Below, piece after piece: positions 6,859 through 15,058 of a DNA stretch of 45,031 nt. Every line of letters starts with the position of its first letter. The first letter of the stretch is position 1. Both the position numbers and the translations under genes were made by a program. The notes under the pieces are model-generated. The model was not told the DNA's origin. It did no database searches and worked only from the letters and a program-made list of their open reading frames with translations. The stretch is taken from assembly GCA_904420585.1 (NCBI GenBank), contig CAJFVX010000017.1, positions 1-45,031 on the forward strand, written 5' to 3'. This DNA is from Candidatus Howiella intestinavium (lineage in GTDB: Bacteria > Bacillota > Clostridia > Oscillospirales > Acutalibacteraceae).

Positions 6859-9093
6859 TTACGGCCGGGACAAAGCGGGGGCTTCGGCCTGCACGCCCGG
6901 CACCTTATGCATTTCCAGCTGGGCGGTGACTAAGCCGTAGTAAATGCCCTTTTTCTCCAGCAGTTCGTTGTGGGTGCCCGCCTCGGCCAGGCCGTGCCGG
7001 TCGATGACCAGCAGCCGGTCGGCGTTGCGCAGGGTGGACAGCCGGTGGGCGATGGCGAAGGTGGTCCGCCCCTCGGTGAGCCGGTCCAGGGCCTGCTGGA
7101 TTTGGTATTCGCTTTCGGTGTCCAGGCTGGAGGTGGCCTCGTCCAGAATCAGCAGCTTGGGGTCCCCCAGGATGGCCCGGGCGATGGCCACCCGCTGCCG
7201 CTCGCCGCCCGACAGGTTGTGCCCCTTTTCCCCTACGTAGGTATTGTACCCGTCGGGCATCTTGCAGATGAAGTCGTGGGCGTTGGCCATTTTGGCCGCC
7301 CGGATGACCTCTTCATAGGTGGCCTCCGGCCGGGCGAAGCGGATGTTGTTGAGGATGGTGCCCGAGAAGAGGAAGGTCTCCTGAAGCACCACCCCTATCT
7401 GGGAGTGGAGGGCATGTAAGGAGATATCCCGAATGTCCACCCCGTCGATGGTGATGGAGCCGTCGTCCACGTCGTACAGCCGCATGAGCAGGTTGATGAG
7501 GGTGGATTTGCCCGCCCCGGAGGGGCCTACCAGCCCGATCATTTCCCCCTTCTTCACCGAAAAGCTCATATTCTCCAGCACCGGCTCATAGGACTTGTAG
7601 CCGAAGGTGACGTTTTTAAACTCCACATTTCCCTGGATTTTGATATCCCTGGCTCCGTCCCGGTTTACAATATCGGGCTGTTCGTCCAGCACGTCGTAGA
7701 CCCGCTCCAGGCCGGTAATCATGCGCATGAGCCGGCGGGGCAGCATGGTCATCCAGCTCAAAGGCCCGTAGAGGATGCCGGCGTAGGAGATGAACTGGTT
7801 TAATCCGCCCACTGTAAGGCCTGTGCCGGACAGGACGTCCAGGCCGCCGAAGTAGGTGACAAAGTAGATGCCCATGCCCATGACGAAGGTCAGCATGGGG
7901 TAAAAGGTGGCCCAGAATACCTCGTTGCGCCGCTGGACCCGGGCGAAGTCCACGGCCAGGTCGTTGAAGCGGGCGGCCTCGTCCTTCTCCTTGCCGAAGG
8001 ATTTCACCACCCGCATGCCCGAAAGCACGTCCTGCAAAGAGCTGTTGAGCTTATCGCTCTTGTGCCGCTGGTTGCGGAACATGCGGTGGATCTTCTTGCG
8101 CCATAAAAAGGAAAGCAGCATGACAATGGGCAGGAAGACAAGGGAGAGCAGGGCCAGCTTCCAGTTGGCCGCGAACATATAGATAAGAGCCCCCAGCATG
8201 GTGATGAGGGTGGAGAGCATATTGCCGAAGGTGTCCTGCATGAACTGACGGATTTCGCTGGTATCCCAGGTGATGCGGTTCATCAGGTCGCCGGGCTTGC
8301 GGCCATGGAGGAAGGTTAGAGACAGGGCCTGCACCTTTTCGTAGAGTTTGGCGCGCAAATCCATGCTGATGCGGGCGCCCAGGGAGGTGCACCACCAGTT
8401 GCGGATGACGGTGGTGGCGATGGTCAGGGCGGTGATGAGCAGCATGGCCCCAATAAAGCCCAGCACGTCCCCGGCCGTGCCGGTTTTGGGGGTCAGGACG
8501 CCGTCGATAAACCGCTTCTGCACCTCTGGGCCCAGCAGGCTCAGGAAGGCTGTGGCCACCATGAAAATAGAAATCAGCAGCAGTTGCACCCAGTAGGGCT
8601 TACACAGGCGCAGAAACTTGCGGAAGGTGGTGCCCTTCCCGTCGCAGTGGGGGCATTCCCTGGTGCCCGGCAGGGCTCGGCCGCACTTGGGACATACCTT
8701 TTCGTGCTCCAGGCTCTCCACCAGATGGCGGCCGCCCTTCATGAAGACCTTGGCTCCCCGGGCCACATAGGCCACCCTGGAGACATGCCGCATGGAGAAC
8801 CGGCAGACAAACTGCCACTTGCCGTCCATCTGAACGGTCAGCAGGCCGCAGCCCACCTGGGGTTCGCACTTGATGTCTTCGCAGGCCGAAAGGGGGATTT
8901 CCCGCAAAAGGCGCTCCTTATCAAACAGGAGCAGCCGGCGCCGGGTCACGGCCAGGTATCCCGCCTTGTATTCCGGAGGGCCGAAGCCGCCGGCCTCGTC
9001 CAGGTCGTAGGGGACGCAGTAGGCGATGGATTCCTCCGCCTCCAGATGCGCCGCCCCTATCAGCGCTTCCGGCAGGGTATAGTGTAAATTCAA
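6859..9093 (-). CDS. ABC half-exporter with N-terminal zinc ribbon (second of pair)
   Basis: This protein (744 residues from the preferred start) has three parts. Residues 1-130 form a folded soluble domain without a recognised name, possibly PH-like. A zinc ribbon follows (CPKCG...CPHC, about 134-150). The rest is a type IV exporter half: six membrane helices (about 165-460) and an ATPase with Walker A GPSGAGKST, signature LSGGERQR and Walker B LLILDEATSSLD. A longer ORF starts at TTG 9117, but AAGGGAGG at 9103-9110 lies inside it and points to TTG 9093 (nine-base spacing). With the similar protein at 9722-12037 it probably forms a heterodimer. The D and H loops look intact in both, so two active ATP sites are possible. 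Cargo is unknown. Confidence 0.88.
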   Translation of the reverse strand: MNLHYTLPEALIGAAHLEAEESIAYCVPYDLDEAGGFGPPEYKAGYLAVTRRRLLLFDKERLLREIPLSACEDIKCEPQVGCGLLTVQMDGKWQFVCRFSMRHVSRVAYVARGAKVFMKGGRHLVESLEHEKVCPKCGRALPGTRECPHCDGKGTTFRKFLRLCKPYWVQLLLISIFMVATAFLSLLGPEVQKRFIDGVLTPKTGTAGDVLGFIGAMLLITALTIATTVIRNWWCTSLGARISMDLRAKLYEKVQALSLTFLHGRKPGDLMNRITWDTSEIRQFMQDTFGNMLSTLITMLGALIYMFAANWKLALLSLVFLPIVMLLSFLWRKKIHRMFRNQRHKSDKLNSSLQDVLSGMRVVKSFGKEKDEAARFNDLAVDFARVQRRNEVFWATFYPMLTFVMGMGIYFVTYFGGLDVLSGTGLTVGGLNQFISYAGILYGPLSWMTMLPRRLMRMITGLERVYDVLDEQPDIVNRDGARDIKIQGNVEFKNVTFGYKSYEPVLENMSFSVKKGEMIGLVGPSGAGKSTLINLLMRLYDVDDGSITIDGVDIRDISLHALHSQIGVVLQETFLFSGTILNNIRFARPEATYEEVIRAAKMANAHDFICKMPDGYNTYVGEKGHNLSGGERQRVAIARAILGDPKLLILDEATSSLDTESEYQIQQALDRLTEGRTTFAIAHRLSTLRNADRLLVIDRHGLAEAGTHNELLEKKGIYYGLVTAQLEMHKVPGVQAEAPALSRP

Positions 9094-9134
9094 ACGGAAT
9101 AACCTCCCTTGCGGCAAGCGGATGCCGCCCGGTT

Positions 9135-9692
9135 TTAGATAAACAAATCCAGCTTTTTCAGCTCCGAGCTGGAAAGCTTCCCTGTGTCGGGGATTTCAAA
9201 GCGGTTGCCGTCCAGATCCGAAATCAGCAGCCGGGTATCGGTCAGGCGCACCACCGAGCCGCCGTTCATGTGGATGGTGAACCGGCAGGCCCCCCGGTCG
9301 GTGAGCACGTCGAAATAGGCATAGCCATATTCGTCCTTGATGTCCAGGATACGGGTGATGACCGGGGTAAAATACCGCAGGTTCATCTGCTCCAAGAGCA
9401 TGTCGGCCGCCTCTTTATCCAAATCGGACAGGTTTTCAATGATGCCGATTTCCTTTGCCTTTTCGTCCGGCTCCCGGATGGAAATAAACCTGTCCGGGTC
9501 GGTGAAGGGGAAGGTGCGGAAGACGGCTATGCGGTCATAATGCCTGCCGGCATAGTCCAGGCTGACAAAGCCCCCCGGCGTGCGCCGGAACACGGCGTTG
9601 TCCTTGTTTAAATACCGGATTTCCAGCAACTCCTCGGTTTCCTTCGCAATATCCTCCAACTCGGTATCCGGCATGTGCTTTTCTTTATCCAT
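9135..9692 (-). CDS. DUF1854 domain protein
   Basis: This 185-residue soluble protein matches the DUF1854 pattern: LDYAGRHYDRIAVFRTFPFTDPDRFISI, then IRE-type acidic helices (EIGIIENLSDLDKEAADMLL) and a C-terminal beta-rich half with YGYAYFDVLTDRG and LLISDLDGNRFEI. DUF1854 genes are known beside ABC exporter genes, including ABC genes linked to cyanophycin loci in Proteobacteria; no cyanophycin synthetase is present here. The gene sits exactly between the two ABC half-exporter genes, 29 bases after the first and 41 before the second (from its preferred start), with a GAGGAGG ribosome site. It is likely an accessory subunit or regulator of that exporter. The biochemical function of the family is unknown to me. 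Confidence 0.78.
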   Translation of the reverse strand: MDKEKHMPDTELEDIAKETEELLEIRYLNKDNAVFRRTPGGFVSLDYAGRHYDRIAVFRTFPFTDPDRFISIREPDEKAKEIGIIENLSDLDKEAADMLLEQMNLRYFTPVITRILDIKDEYGYAYFDVLTDRGACRFTIHMNGGSVVRLTDTRLLISDLDGNRFEIPDTGKLSSSELKKLDLFI

Positions 9693-9721
9693 CTTTTCCT
9701 GCCTCCTCTTATGCAGAGGTT

Positions 9722-12037
9722 TTATTCCAGGCCCCGCATGGCCAGGGCCTTGCTCTGCAGCTGCATCAGCTTGTAATAGGTGCCCTTCTTTTCAATCAGT
9801 TCGGCGTGGGTGCCCGCTTCGGTGATGCGGCCGTCGTCCAGCACCACCAGGGAATCGGCGTTTTTCAGGGTGGACAGCCGGTGGGCGATGGAGAGGGTCG
9901 TCCGGCCCTTTACCAGCTTGTCTAAGGACGCCTGGATGGCCTGTTCGGTCTCGGTGTCCACCGAGGCGGTGGCCTCGTCGAGAATCAGGATGCGGGGGTT
10001 GGCCAGGATGGCCCGGGCGATGGAGATGCGCTGCCGCTCGCCCCCCGAAAGCTGCCGGCCGGAGGAGCCGATGACCGTATCGTACCCGTCGGGCATGCGG
10101 CAGATGAAGTCGTGAGCGCTGGCCGCCACCGCCGCCGCCACAATATCCCGCCGGGAGGCGGCCGGGTTGGCGTAGGCGATGTTCTGAGCCACCGTACCCA
10201 TGAAGATGTAGGTCTCCTGGGACACCATGGCCACATTCCGCCGCAGATCGGCAAAGGCCATATCCCGCAGATTGACCCCATCCAGGGTGATGTTCCCTTC
10301 ATTCGGGTCGTACAGCCGGGAGATGAGGTTGACCAGGGTGGATTTCCCCGCCCCCGACCGGCCCACGATGCCCAGCATCTTCCCGGCCTCCACCTCCAAG
10401 GACACGTCCTTGAGCACCGGCTTGTGGGGCTCGTAGCCAAAGGTCACATGATCCAGCTTGATATGCCCCCGGATAGTCTTCATGGCGACAGGGCGGGGGC
10501 TCTCCACCACCTCGGGAGCGGCGTCGATGATTTCAAAAATCCGCTGGGCGGCGTTGATGCTTTCGGCAAAGGAGCGGAAAAAGTTGGACATGAAGTCCAG
10601 CGGCCCGTTGAGCTGGGTCACGTAGCCCACAAAGGTGATGAGCAGCCCCAGTTCCATGCCGCCGCCGTTCAGAACCAGCAGGGCCCCCAGGCCCCACACC
10701 GCCACCTGGGTGATGTTCTCCACCGCCACATACAGCCCGTTGTACCAGTTGTCGTTGCGGACAATGCCCATTTCGGCGTTCCGTACCCGGGCGTTGTACT
10801 TGGTAAAGCGCTTTATTTCCCCTTCCTCCTGGCCGAAGGCCTTGACCACCCTGGCGCCGGTGATGTTGTCGTTAATCTGGGCGTTGAGGTTGCGGTTGGC
10901 CCGGTGCCGCCGGCCGTAGGCGTTCCAGACCCGGGGCAGCAGCTTGTAGCTGATGAGCATGAGCAGGGGCAGCAGAAGTAAAGAGACGATGGCCATTTTC
11001 CAGTTCATACGCACTATGACCACCACCGTGGCGACGATGGTCAAGATGTTGATAAAGAAGTAAGGCAGCTGGTCGATAAAAAAGCTGGTGACCTGGTCGG
11101 CGTCATTGAGCACCCGCACCATGAGGCCGCCGGTCTGGCGGTTGCTGTAGAAGCTGATGGACAGCCGTCCCATGGAGTCGAAGACCTGGGATTTTAAATT
11201 CTTGACCACGTCGGGGACAATCTGGGCCGTGAAAACGCCGCTGACAATCCCCAGCAGCTGCAATAGGATTTTGGCGCCCGCCATGGTGATGACCAGCCCC
11301 AGCAGAGCGGCGGCAAACCGGCCGGCGGGCAGGCCGATAAATTCTAAAAAGGCCTCATTTTTGCCCAGCACCTGGTCGTAGAGCACCGTGCCGTTAAGGT
11401 AGGGCCAGACCAGGTTAAGGCCGGCCGTGGCCAGGATGCAGAGGAACATGATGGCGATTTTCAGCCGGTGGGGCTTGAAATAGGAGAGCACCCGCATGAA
11501 GATGGAGCGCCTGTCCATGCATTTGGGGCAGACCTTCCGCCCCCGTTCGGGATAGGGGGCCCCGCACTTGGGGCAGAATTCCCGGGGATGCTCCTCCCGG
11601 TAGTCGGCGTCGGTGAGGGATTCGCCCTTTTTCATCTTATTGTAAATGCGGCAGAGCCGCCGGAATTCCCCCATACGGGTATTGGTGAAGGCAGCCAGCC
11701 GCCGGTCCTCCGTCCCCGTAGCGTAGAGGACGCCCCCGGCCACCAGGTTCTGCACTTCCAGCCGGTCCATGTCGGCTGTGGGCAGGATGCGCACGGCCCA
11801 CGTCCGTTCCTTTGCCGGGCTGGCCGGTTCCCCGTATCCGGCAAATACCCGGGGAGTGCCCTCCGTCCCGGCGGCGGCCAGGGCCAGCCGGTCCTTCGTG
11901 AGGATCACCCAGCAGTCGGCGTATTCGCAGTCTAAGGTCATATCGGAAAAGGCAGCAAATAAAATGTCCGATTCGGTTATTCTGTAGCCGGACAGGGTTT
12001 TTGACAATTCTTTGGGTAGCTTTGCAGGGCTGTACAT
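9722..12037 (-). CDS. ABC half-exporter with N-terminal zinc ribbon (first of pair)
   Basis: This 771-residue protein shares the layout of its downstream partner: an N-terminal soluble domain (1-145), a zinc ribbon with two CPKC knuckles (about 155-172), six membrane helices (about 185-480) and an ATPase domain with GRSGAGKST, LSGGERQR and ILILDEATASVD. It is the promoter-proximal gene of the four-gene operon; GAGAGGAGG precedes the ATG by about twelve bases. The paired N-terminal ribbons are unusual for multidrug or lipid exporters and suggest metal- or redox-sensing or a shared docking function. Exporter class is firm; cargo is unknown. Confidence 0.88.
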   Translation of the reverse strand: MYSPAKLPKELSKTLSGYRITESDILFAAFSDMTLDCEYADCWVILTKDRLALAAAGTEGTPRVFAGYGEPASPAKERTWAVRILPTADMDRLEVQNLVAGGVLYATGTEDRRLAAFTNTRMGEFRRLCRIYNKMKKGESLTDADYREEHPREFCPKCGAPYPERGRKVCPKCMDRRSIFMRVLSYFKPHRLKIAIMFLCILATAGLNLVWPYLNGTVLYDQVLGKNEAFLEFIGLPAGRFAAALLGLVITMAGAKILLQLLGIVSGVFTAQIVPDVVKNLKSQVFDSMGRLSISFYSNRQTGGLMVRVLNDADQVTSFFIDQLPYFFINILTIVATVVVIVRMNWKMAIVSLLLLPLLMLISYKLLPRVWNAYGRRHRANRNLNAQINDNITGARVVKAFGQEEGEIKRFTKYNARVRNAEMGIVRNDNWYNGLYVAVENITQVAVWGLGALLVLNGGGMELGLLITFVGYVTQLNGPLDFMSNFFRSFAESINAAQRIFEIIDAAPEVVESPRPVAMKTIRGHIKLDHVTFGYEPHKPVLKDVSLEVEAGKMLGIVGRSGAGKSTLVNLISRLYDPNEGNITLDGVNLRDMAFADLRRNVAMVSQETYIFMGTVAQNIAYANPAASRRDIVAAAVAASAHDFICRMPDGYDTVIGSSGRQLSGGERQRISIARAILANPRILILDEATASVDTETEQAIQASLDKLVKGRTTLSIAHRLSTLKNADSLVVLDDGRITEAGTHAELIEKKGTYYKLMQLQSKALAMRGLE

Positions 12038-12076
12038 GAAGCGCTGAAGCCTCCTCTCGGAATACCGCTTGAAAAA

Positions 12077-12092
12077 CGTTGCACTTGCAACG
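12077..12092. promoter_or_regulatory. Inverted repeat in the leader of the ABC-DUF1854 operon
   Basis: CGTTGCA-CT-TGCAACG is a perfect 7-bp inverted repeat just downstream of the predicted transcription start of the exporter operon. Such short-spaced symmetry is typical of a MarR- or TetR-type operator, and could also form a small leader hairpin. No regulator gene is adjacent. Confidence 0.45.
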
Positions 12093-12107
12093 GTGGCACC
12101 GGCTCCT

Positions 12108-12136
12108 ATTATACGGCGGCCGGCAGGATTTGTCTA
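12108..12136 (-). promoter_or_regulatory. Promoter of the ABC-DUF1854-ABC-Nudix operon
   Basis: On the minus strand TAGACA (complement of 12131-12136) and TATAAT (complement of 12108-12113) are separated by 17 bases. Transcription should start near 12101 and run through four genes to the terminator at 6381-6424. Confidence 0.75.
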
Positions 12137-12179
12137 TAGCGATGCCGTAAAATTTTCCCATCCCAAAGGGGGGAGGGCC

Positions 12180-12215
12180 AAAAAGCGGGCGGCCATTGGA
12201 AGCCGCCCGCTTTTT
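12180..12215. terminator. Terminator of the NatAB operon
   Basis: A perfect 14-bp stem, AAAAAGCGGGCGGC (12180-12193) with GCCGCCCGCTTTTT (12202-12215), overlaps the stop codon of the propeller-like gene. T-runs in the arms make it usable in both directions, but genes on both sides run on the minus strand, so it ends the upstream operon. Confidence 0.85.
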
Positions 12216-13116
12216 ACTTGCCGAAGACCTGCTTTTCCGAGCCGTCGGTATTCATGCGGACAAAGTCGCTGTTTTCGTCGAAGTAGTAGATTCTTTCGTC
12301 GTCGCAGGACAGGTTCTGGAAGACCCCTTCCCCGATTTGCTCGATGTTCTGGTCGGAAAAGGACATGGCGTACAGGTTCTCCCCCTGGGTGTACACCAGG
12401 TAATCGGTGGTCACGTTGTACTGGTCGACGGGGGCCAGTTCGGTGACGGCTTGCGTATTGGCCGTATTGCACCAGCAGAGGAGGCCGTCGGGGTTACGGA
12501 AATAGATATACTGGCCCCGGATGAGGAAGTCGGTCATCTCGGTATCCACCAGCAGCTGGTTTTCGGTGCCGTCGGTCAGGGCCGTCCAGAGCTTGCCCTC
12601 TTCCCCGATGTAAAAAATCCGCCGGGCGGAGATGTAGTAGTTCCCGGTGGGGTAGATGCCCAAAGCGGAGGTCTTGCCGTCGTCCATCCGCTGCTTGTGG
12701 AGCTGGCCGTCCACGGTGTAGTAAATCCAGCGGCCCACAATCAGGGGATTTTCGGCGGTTTCCATGAGGGTGATTTTAATGGAGCCGTCGTAGAGCACCT
12801 GGGTCAGCCCGCCGTTCTCGGTGTATACATATCCCTCGGCCGTGGCGAAGGAGGGGCCGTCGCCCCCCTCCCCGATGCGGTTGCAGGTGTCGCCGAAGAG
12901 GTGGTAGATACCCTTGTCGTCCGGCCGGCAGAAGAAGAGAATGTCGTCCCCCGGGGCGATGCGGCCGCCGTTGAGCAGGTTGCCCCCCCGGTTGTAGGGA
13001 TTGGCCATGGGTACGTCGTCAGGGGAGAAGAGGATGAAGCCCGCCGCCGCCAGGGAAAAGACCACCAGCAGGGCCACGAAAATATTGGCGATGCGGGAAG
13101 CCGGCTGTTTTTCCAT
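12214..13116 (-). CDS. Membrane-anchored propeller-like protein (DUF5050-like)
   Basis: This 300-residue protein has a short cytoplasmic N-terminus, one membrane segment (IANIFVALLVVFSLAAAGFILF, about 9-30) and an extracytoplasmic domain. That domain has repeated strands of the type YIYFRNPDGLL, RIFYIGEEGKLW and RIYYFDENSDFVRMNTDG, each with an aromatic pair followed by a polar turn. This resembles DUF5050-type propellers of Firmicutes cell-surface proteins. Its start codon directly follows the stop of the preceding gene (TAAATG), with GGAGG inside that gene, so translation is coupled. As the last gene of an ABC transporter operon it may be an external sensor or accessory. Function is not known. 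Confidence 0.7.
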   Translation of the reverse strand: MEKQPASRIANIFVALLVVFSLAAAGFILFSPDDVPMANPYNRGGNLLNGGRIAPGDDILFFCRPDDKGIYHLFGDTCNRIGEGGDGPSFATAEGYVYTENGGLTQVLYDGSIKITLMETAENPLIVGRWIYYTVDGQLHKQRMDDGKTSALGIYPTGNYYISARRIFYIGEEGKLWTALTDGTENQLLVDTEMTDFLIRGQYIYFRNPDGLLCWCNTANTQAVTELAPVDQYNVTTDYLVYTQGENLYAMSFSDQNIEQIGEGVFQNLSCDDERIYYFDENSDFVRMNTDGSEKQVFGK

Positions 13117-13779
13117 TTATGCGTCCTCCTTCCGGGCGCCCTTGAGGCCGGAGCCCTCGGCGTACTTGTTGAGCAGCTCCTCCCATTCCTCTTGGCCCAT
13201 GACCCCTTCTTCCTTGGCGTGTTTCTTGTAGATTTCTTTGGTCAGCTTGTCATAGGCCGCGTTTTCCGCCCGGCGCTCCCGGACGTGGATGACAAAGAGG
13301 ATGACGGCGGCAACCAGCAGGATGATAAGGGGCAGCACATGCCGGAAAAGGTAATTGGATATGCCGTTGTTGGCAAATTCGTCCTGCCCGGCCAGGGCCT
13401 GGTAGTAATGTACCAGCAGCAGCACCGAGGACAGGGCGGTGCAGATGAGGGCGGGCAGGGACTTGCGGGCAAAAACCAGCACCAGGCCGGCGATTTGCAG
13501 GATGGTCATGCCCAGCACCAGATAGAGGGCGCTGCGGTAGTCGGCGTCGTTGATTTCGGCCAGGCCCTGGGCGGAATCCTGCAAAAGCAGCCACCGGCCC
13601 AGCATGTAGGCCAGGTTGATGACGAGGGAATAGAGGAAGCCGATGATATAGAAGATCTTGGCGATGGTGTATATCCGGCCGCCCACATGGCCCCAGCGCT
13701 CCTTGTCCTCCAGCCGCCGGCGGTATTCCTGCCGCCGGACGAAGAGCAGGAGGGCTTGATTCTTTTTGGCATGCGCCAT
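13117..13779 (-). CDS. Four-helix membrane protein of unknown function
   Basis: This 220-residue protein has a basic, charged N-terminus (RRQEYRRRLEDKERW), four predicted membrane helices (about 38-62, 83-105, 107-127 and 145-165) and a charged C-terminal cytoplasmic tail with YDKLTKEIYKKHAKEEG. I recognise no named family. It lies between an ABC-2 permease gene (25-base gap) and the DUF5050-like gene (zero gap), so its product probably works with the transporter or the anchored propeller. GAAAGGTG precedes the ATG. Confidence 0.7.
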   Translation of the reverse strand: MAHAKKNQALLLFVRRQEYRRRLEDKERWGHVGGRIYTIAKIFYIIGFLYSLVINLAYMLGRWLLLQDSAQGLAEINDADYRSALYLVLGMTILQIAGLVLVFARKSLPALICTALSSVLLLVHYYQALAGQDEFANNGISNYLFRHVLPLIILLVAAVILFVIHVRERRAENAAYDKLTKEIYKKHAKEEGVMGQEEWEELLNKYAEGSGLKGARKEDA

Positions 13780-13804
13780 TTTGTATCACCTTTCTCTTAT
13801 GGGG

Positions 13805-15058
13805 TTACCCCTTGCTTTCCCGCAGCACGGCGGCCAGCTGCTTTAAGGACGGGGGTTTGCCGTACATCAGGGTGCCCACCCGGTAGATTTTGGCCGACAG
13901 CCAGGCGAAGAAGCCGGCCGCCACGCCGGTTACGGCCACCGACAGGACAATTTCATAAATGGGCACCTGGCTCATGGACACCCGCACAAACATGCACATG
14001 GGGGCGAAGAAGGGGACGTAGCTGCAAACCCGGATGAGCAGGGAGAAGGGGTCGGCCATGCCCATAAAAGATAGGATAAAGCCCGCCACGCACAGCAGGA
14101 TAATGGGGGTGGCGGTGGTGTTGATGTCCTCCACCCGGCTGACCAGGCTGCCCAGGGCGCCGAAGAGGGAGGCGTACAAAAGATACCCCAGCAGGAAGAA
14201 AACCACCATCAGAAGAAGGATATAGGGCGGGGCCTCCAGCACCCCCGACACAAAGGGGACGTTCATCCAGAAATCCTTTGCAAAGCCGATGCCGACGGCT
14301 CCCACGGCCAGCCAGACCACCATTTGGCAGAGGCCGGCCAGCCCCACGCCGATGATTTTGCCGAAGATAAGGTTGTTGGGGTTGGCCGAGGTGATGAGCA
14401 GTTCCATGGCCCGGGAGCTTTTTTCGGTGGCGATGGAGGTGGCCACCAGCTGCCCGTAGAGCATGATGCTGATATACAGCAGCAGGATGAGGATGTAGGT
14501 TAGGGCGTAGGTACTCATAATATCCTTGCCCGAGGTCTCCATGGCCGACACCTGAGGCGCGGACATGGCGTCCAGAATCTGGGCCTCGGTAAGGCCGGCC
14601 TGCCCCAGCATATACTGCTGCCGGTAGGACTTAAGAGCCCCGCTGATTTGCTGGTATTCAGACGACATGACGGCGTTCTTGGCGTAGTAGGTAAAGTGCA
14701 GGTCGTCCTCCACGGTCAGGGCCCCGTCCAGCTGGTCGTTCTGGATGGCCGCGGCCGCCGTGTCATCGTAGGCGCCGGTGGCAAAATCCAGCTGGCAGCC
14801 GGGCAGAAGGGCCTCCAGTGCCTCCCGGTCGGCGATGACGCCGTCGGGGTCAAAGACCTGGATGACGGCCTGTGCACCTGCATCCCCGCCGGCGGCGGAA
14901 GAGCTGTCGCCCTTTCCGACGAACAGGGGGGGCAGGATGGTCAGGGCCAGCAAAAGCAGGGCCACCACAATGGTGATACCCATAAATACCTTGTTTTTCC
15001 GGAAGGTGGTGAACTCGTACCCCACCACCGTTTTCAGTTGCGCGGCGGGATGCTTCAT
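13805..15058 (-). CDS. ABC-2 type permease, NatB-like
   Basis: This 417-residue permease has the NatB/ABC-2 layout. There is one N-terminal membrane helix (about 27-48), then a large extracytoplasmic domain (about 50-175) and five or six helices from about 185 to the end. The segment ATSIATEKSSRAMELLITSANPNNLIFGKIIG is the conserved EKSSR-type cytoplasmic motif of this family. The start overlaps the stop of the ATPase gene by four bases (ATGA). Family members export sodium, peptides or antibiotics. The substrate here cannot be told. Confidence 0.86.
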   Translation of the reverse strand: MKHPAAQLKTVVGYEFTTFRKNKVFMGITIVVALLLLALTILPPLFVGKGDSSSAAGGDAGAQAVIQVFDPDGVIADREALEALLPGCQLDFATGAYDDTAAAAIQNDQLDGALTVEDDLHFTYYAKNAVMSSEYQQISGALKSYRQQYMLGQAGLTEAQILDAMSAPQVSAMETSGKDIMSTYALTYILILLLYISIMLYGQLVATSIATEKSSRAMELLITSANPNNLIFGKIIGVGLAGLCQMVVWLAVGAVGIGFAKDFWMNVPFVSGVLEAPPYILLLMVVFFLLGYLLYASLFGALGSLVSRVEDINTTATPIILLCVAGFILSFMGMADPFSLLIRVCSYVPFFAPMCMFVRVSMSQVPIYEIVLSVAVTGVAAGFFAWLSAKIYRVGTLMYGKPPSLKQLAAVLRESKG

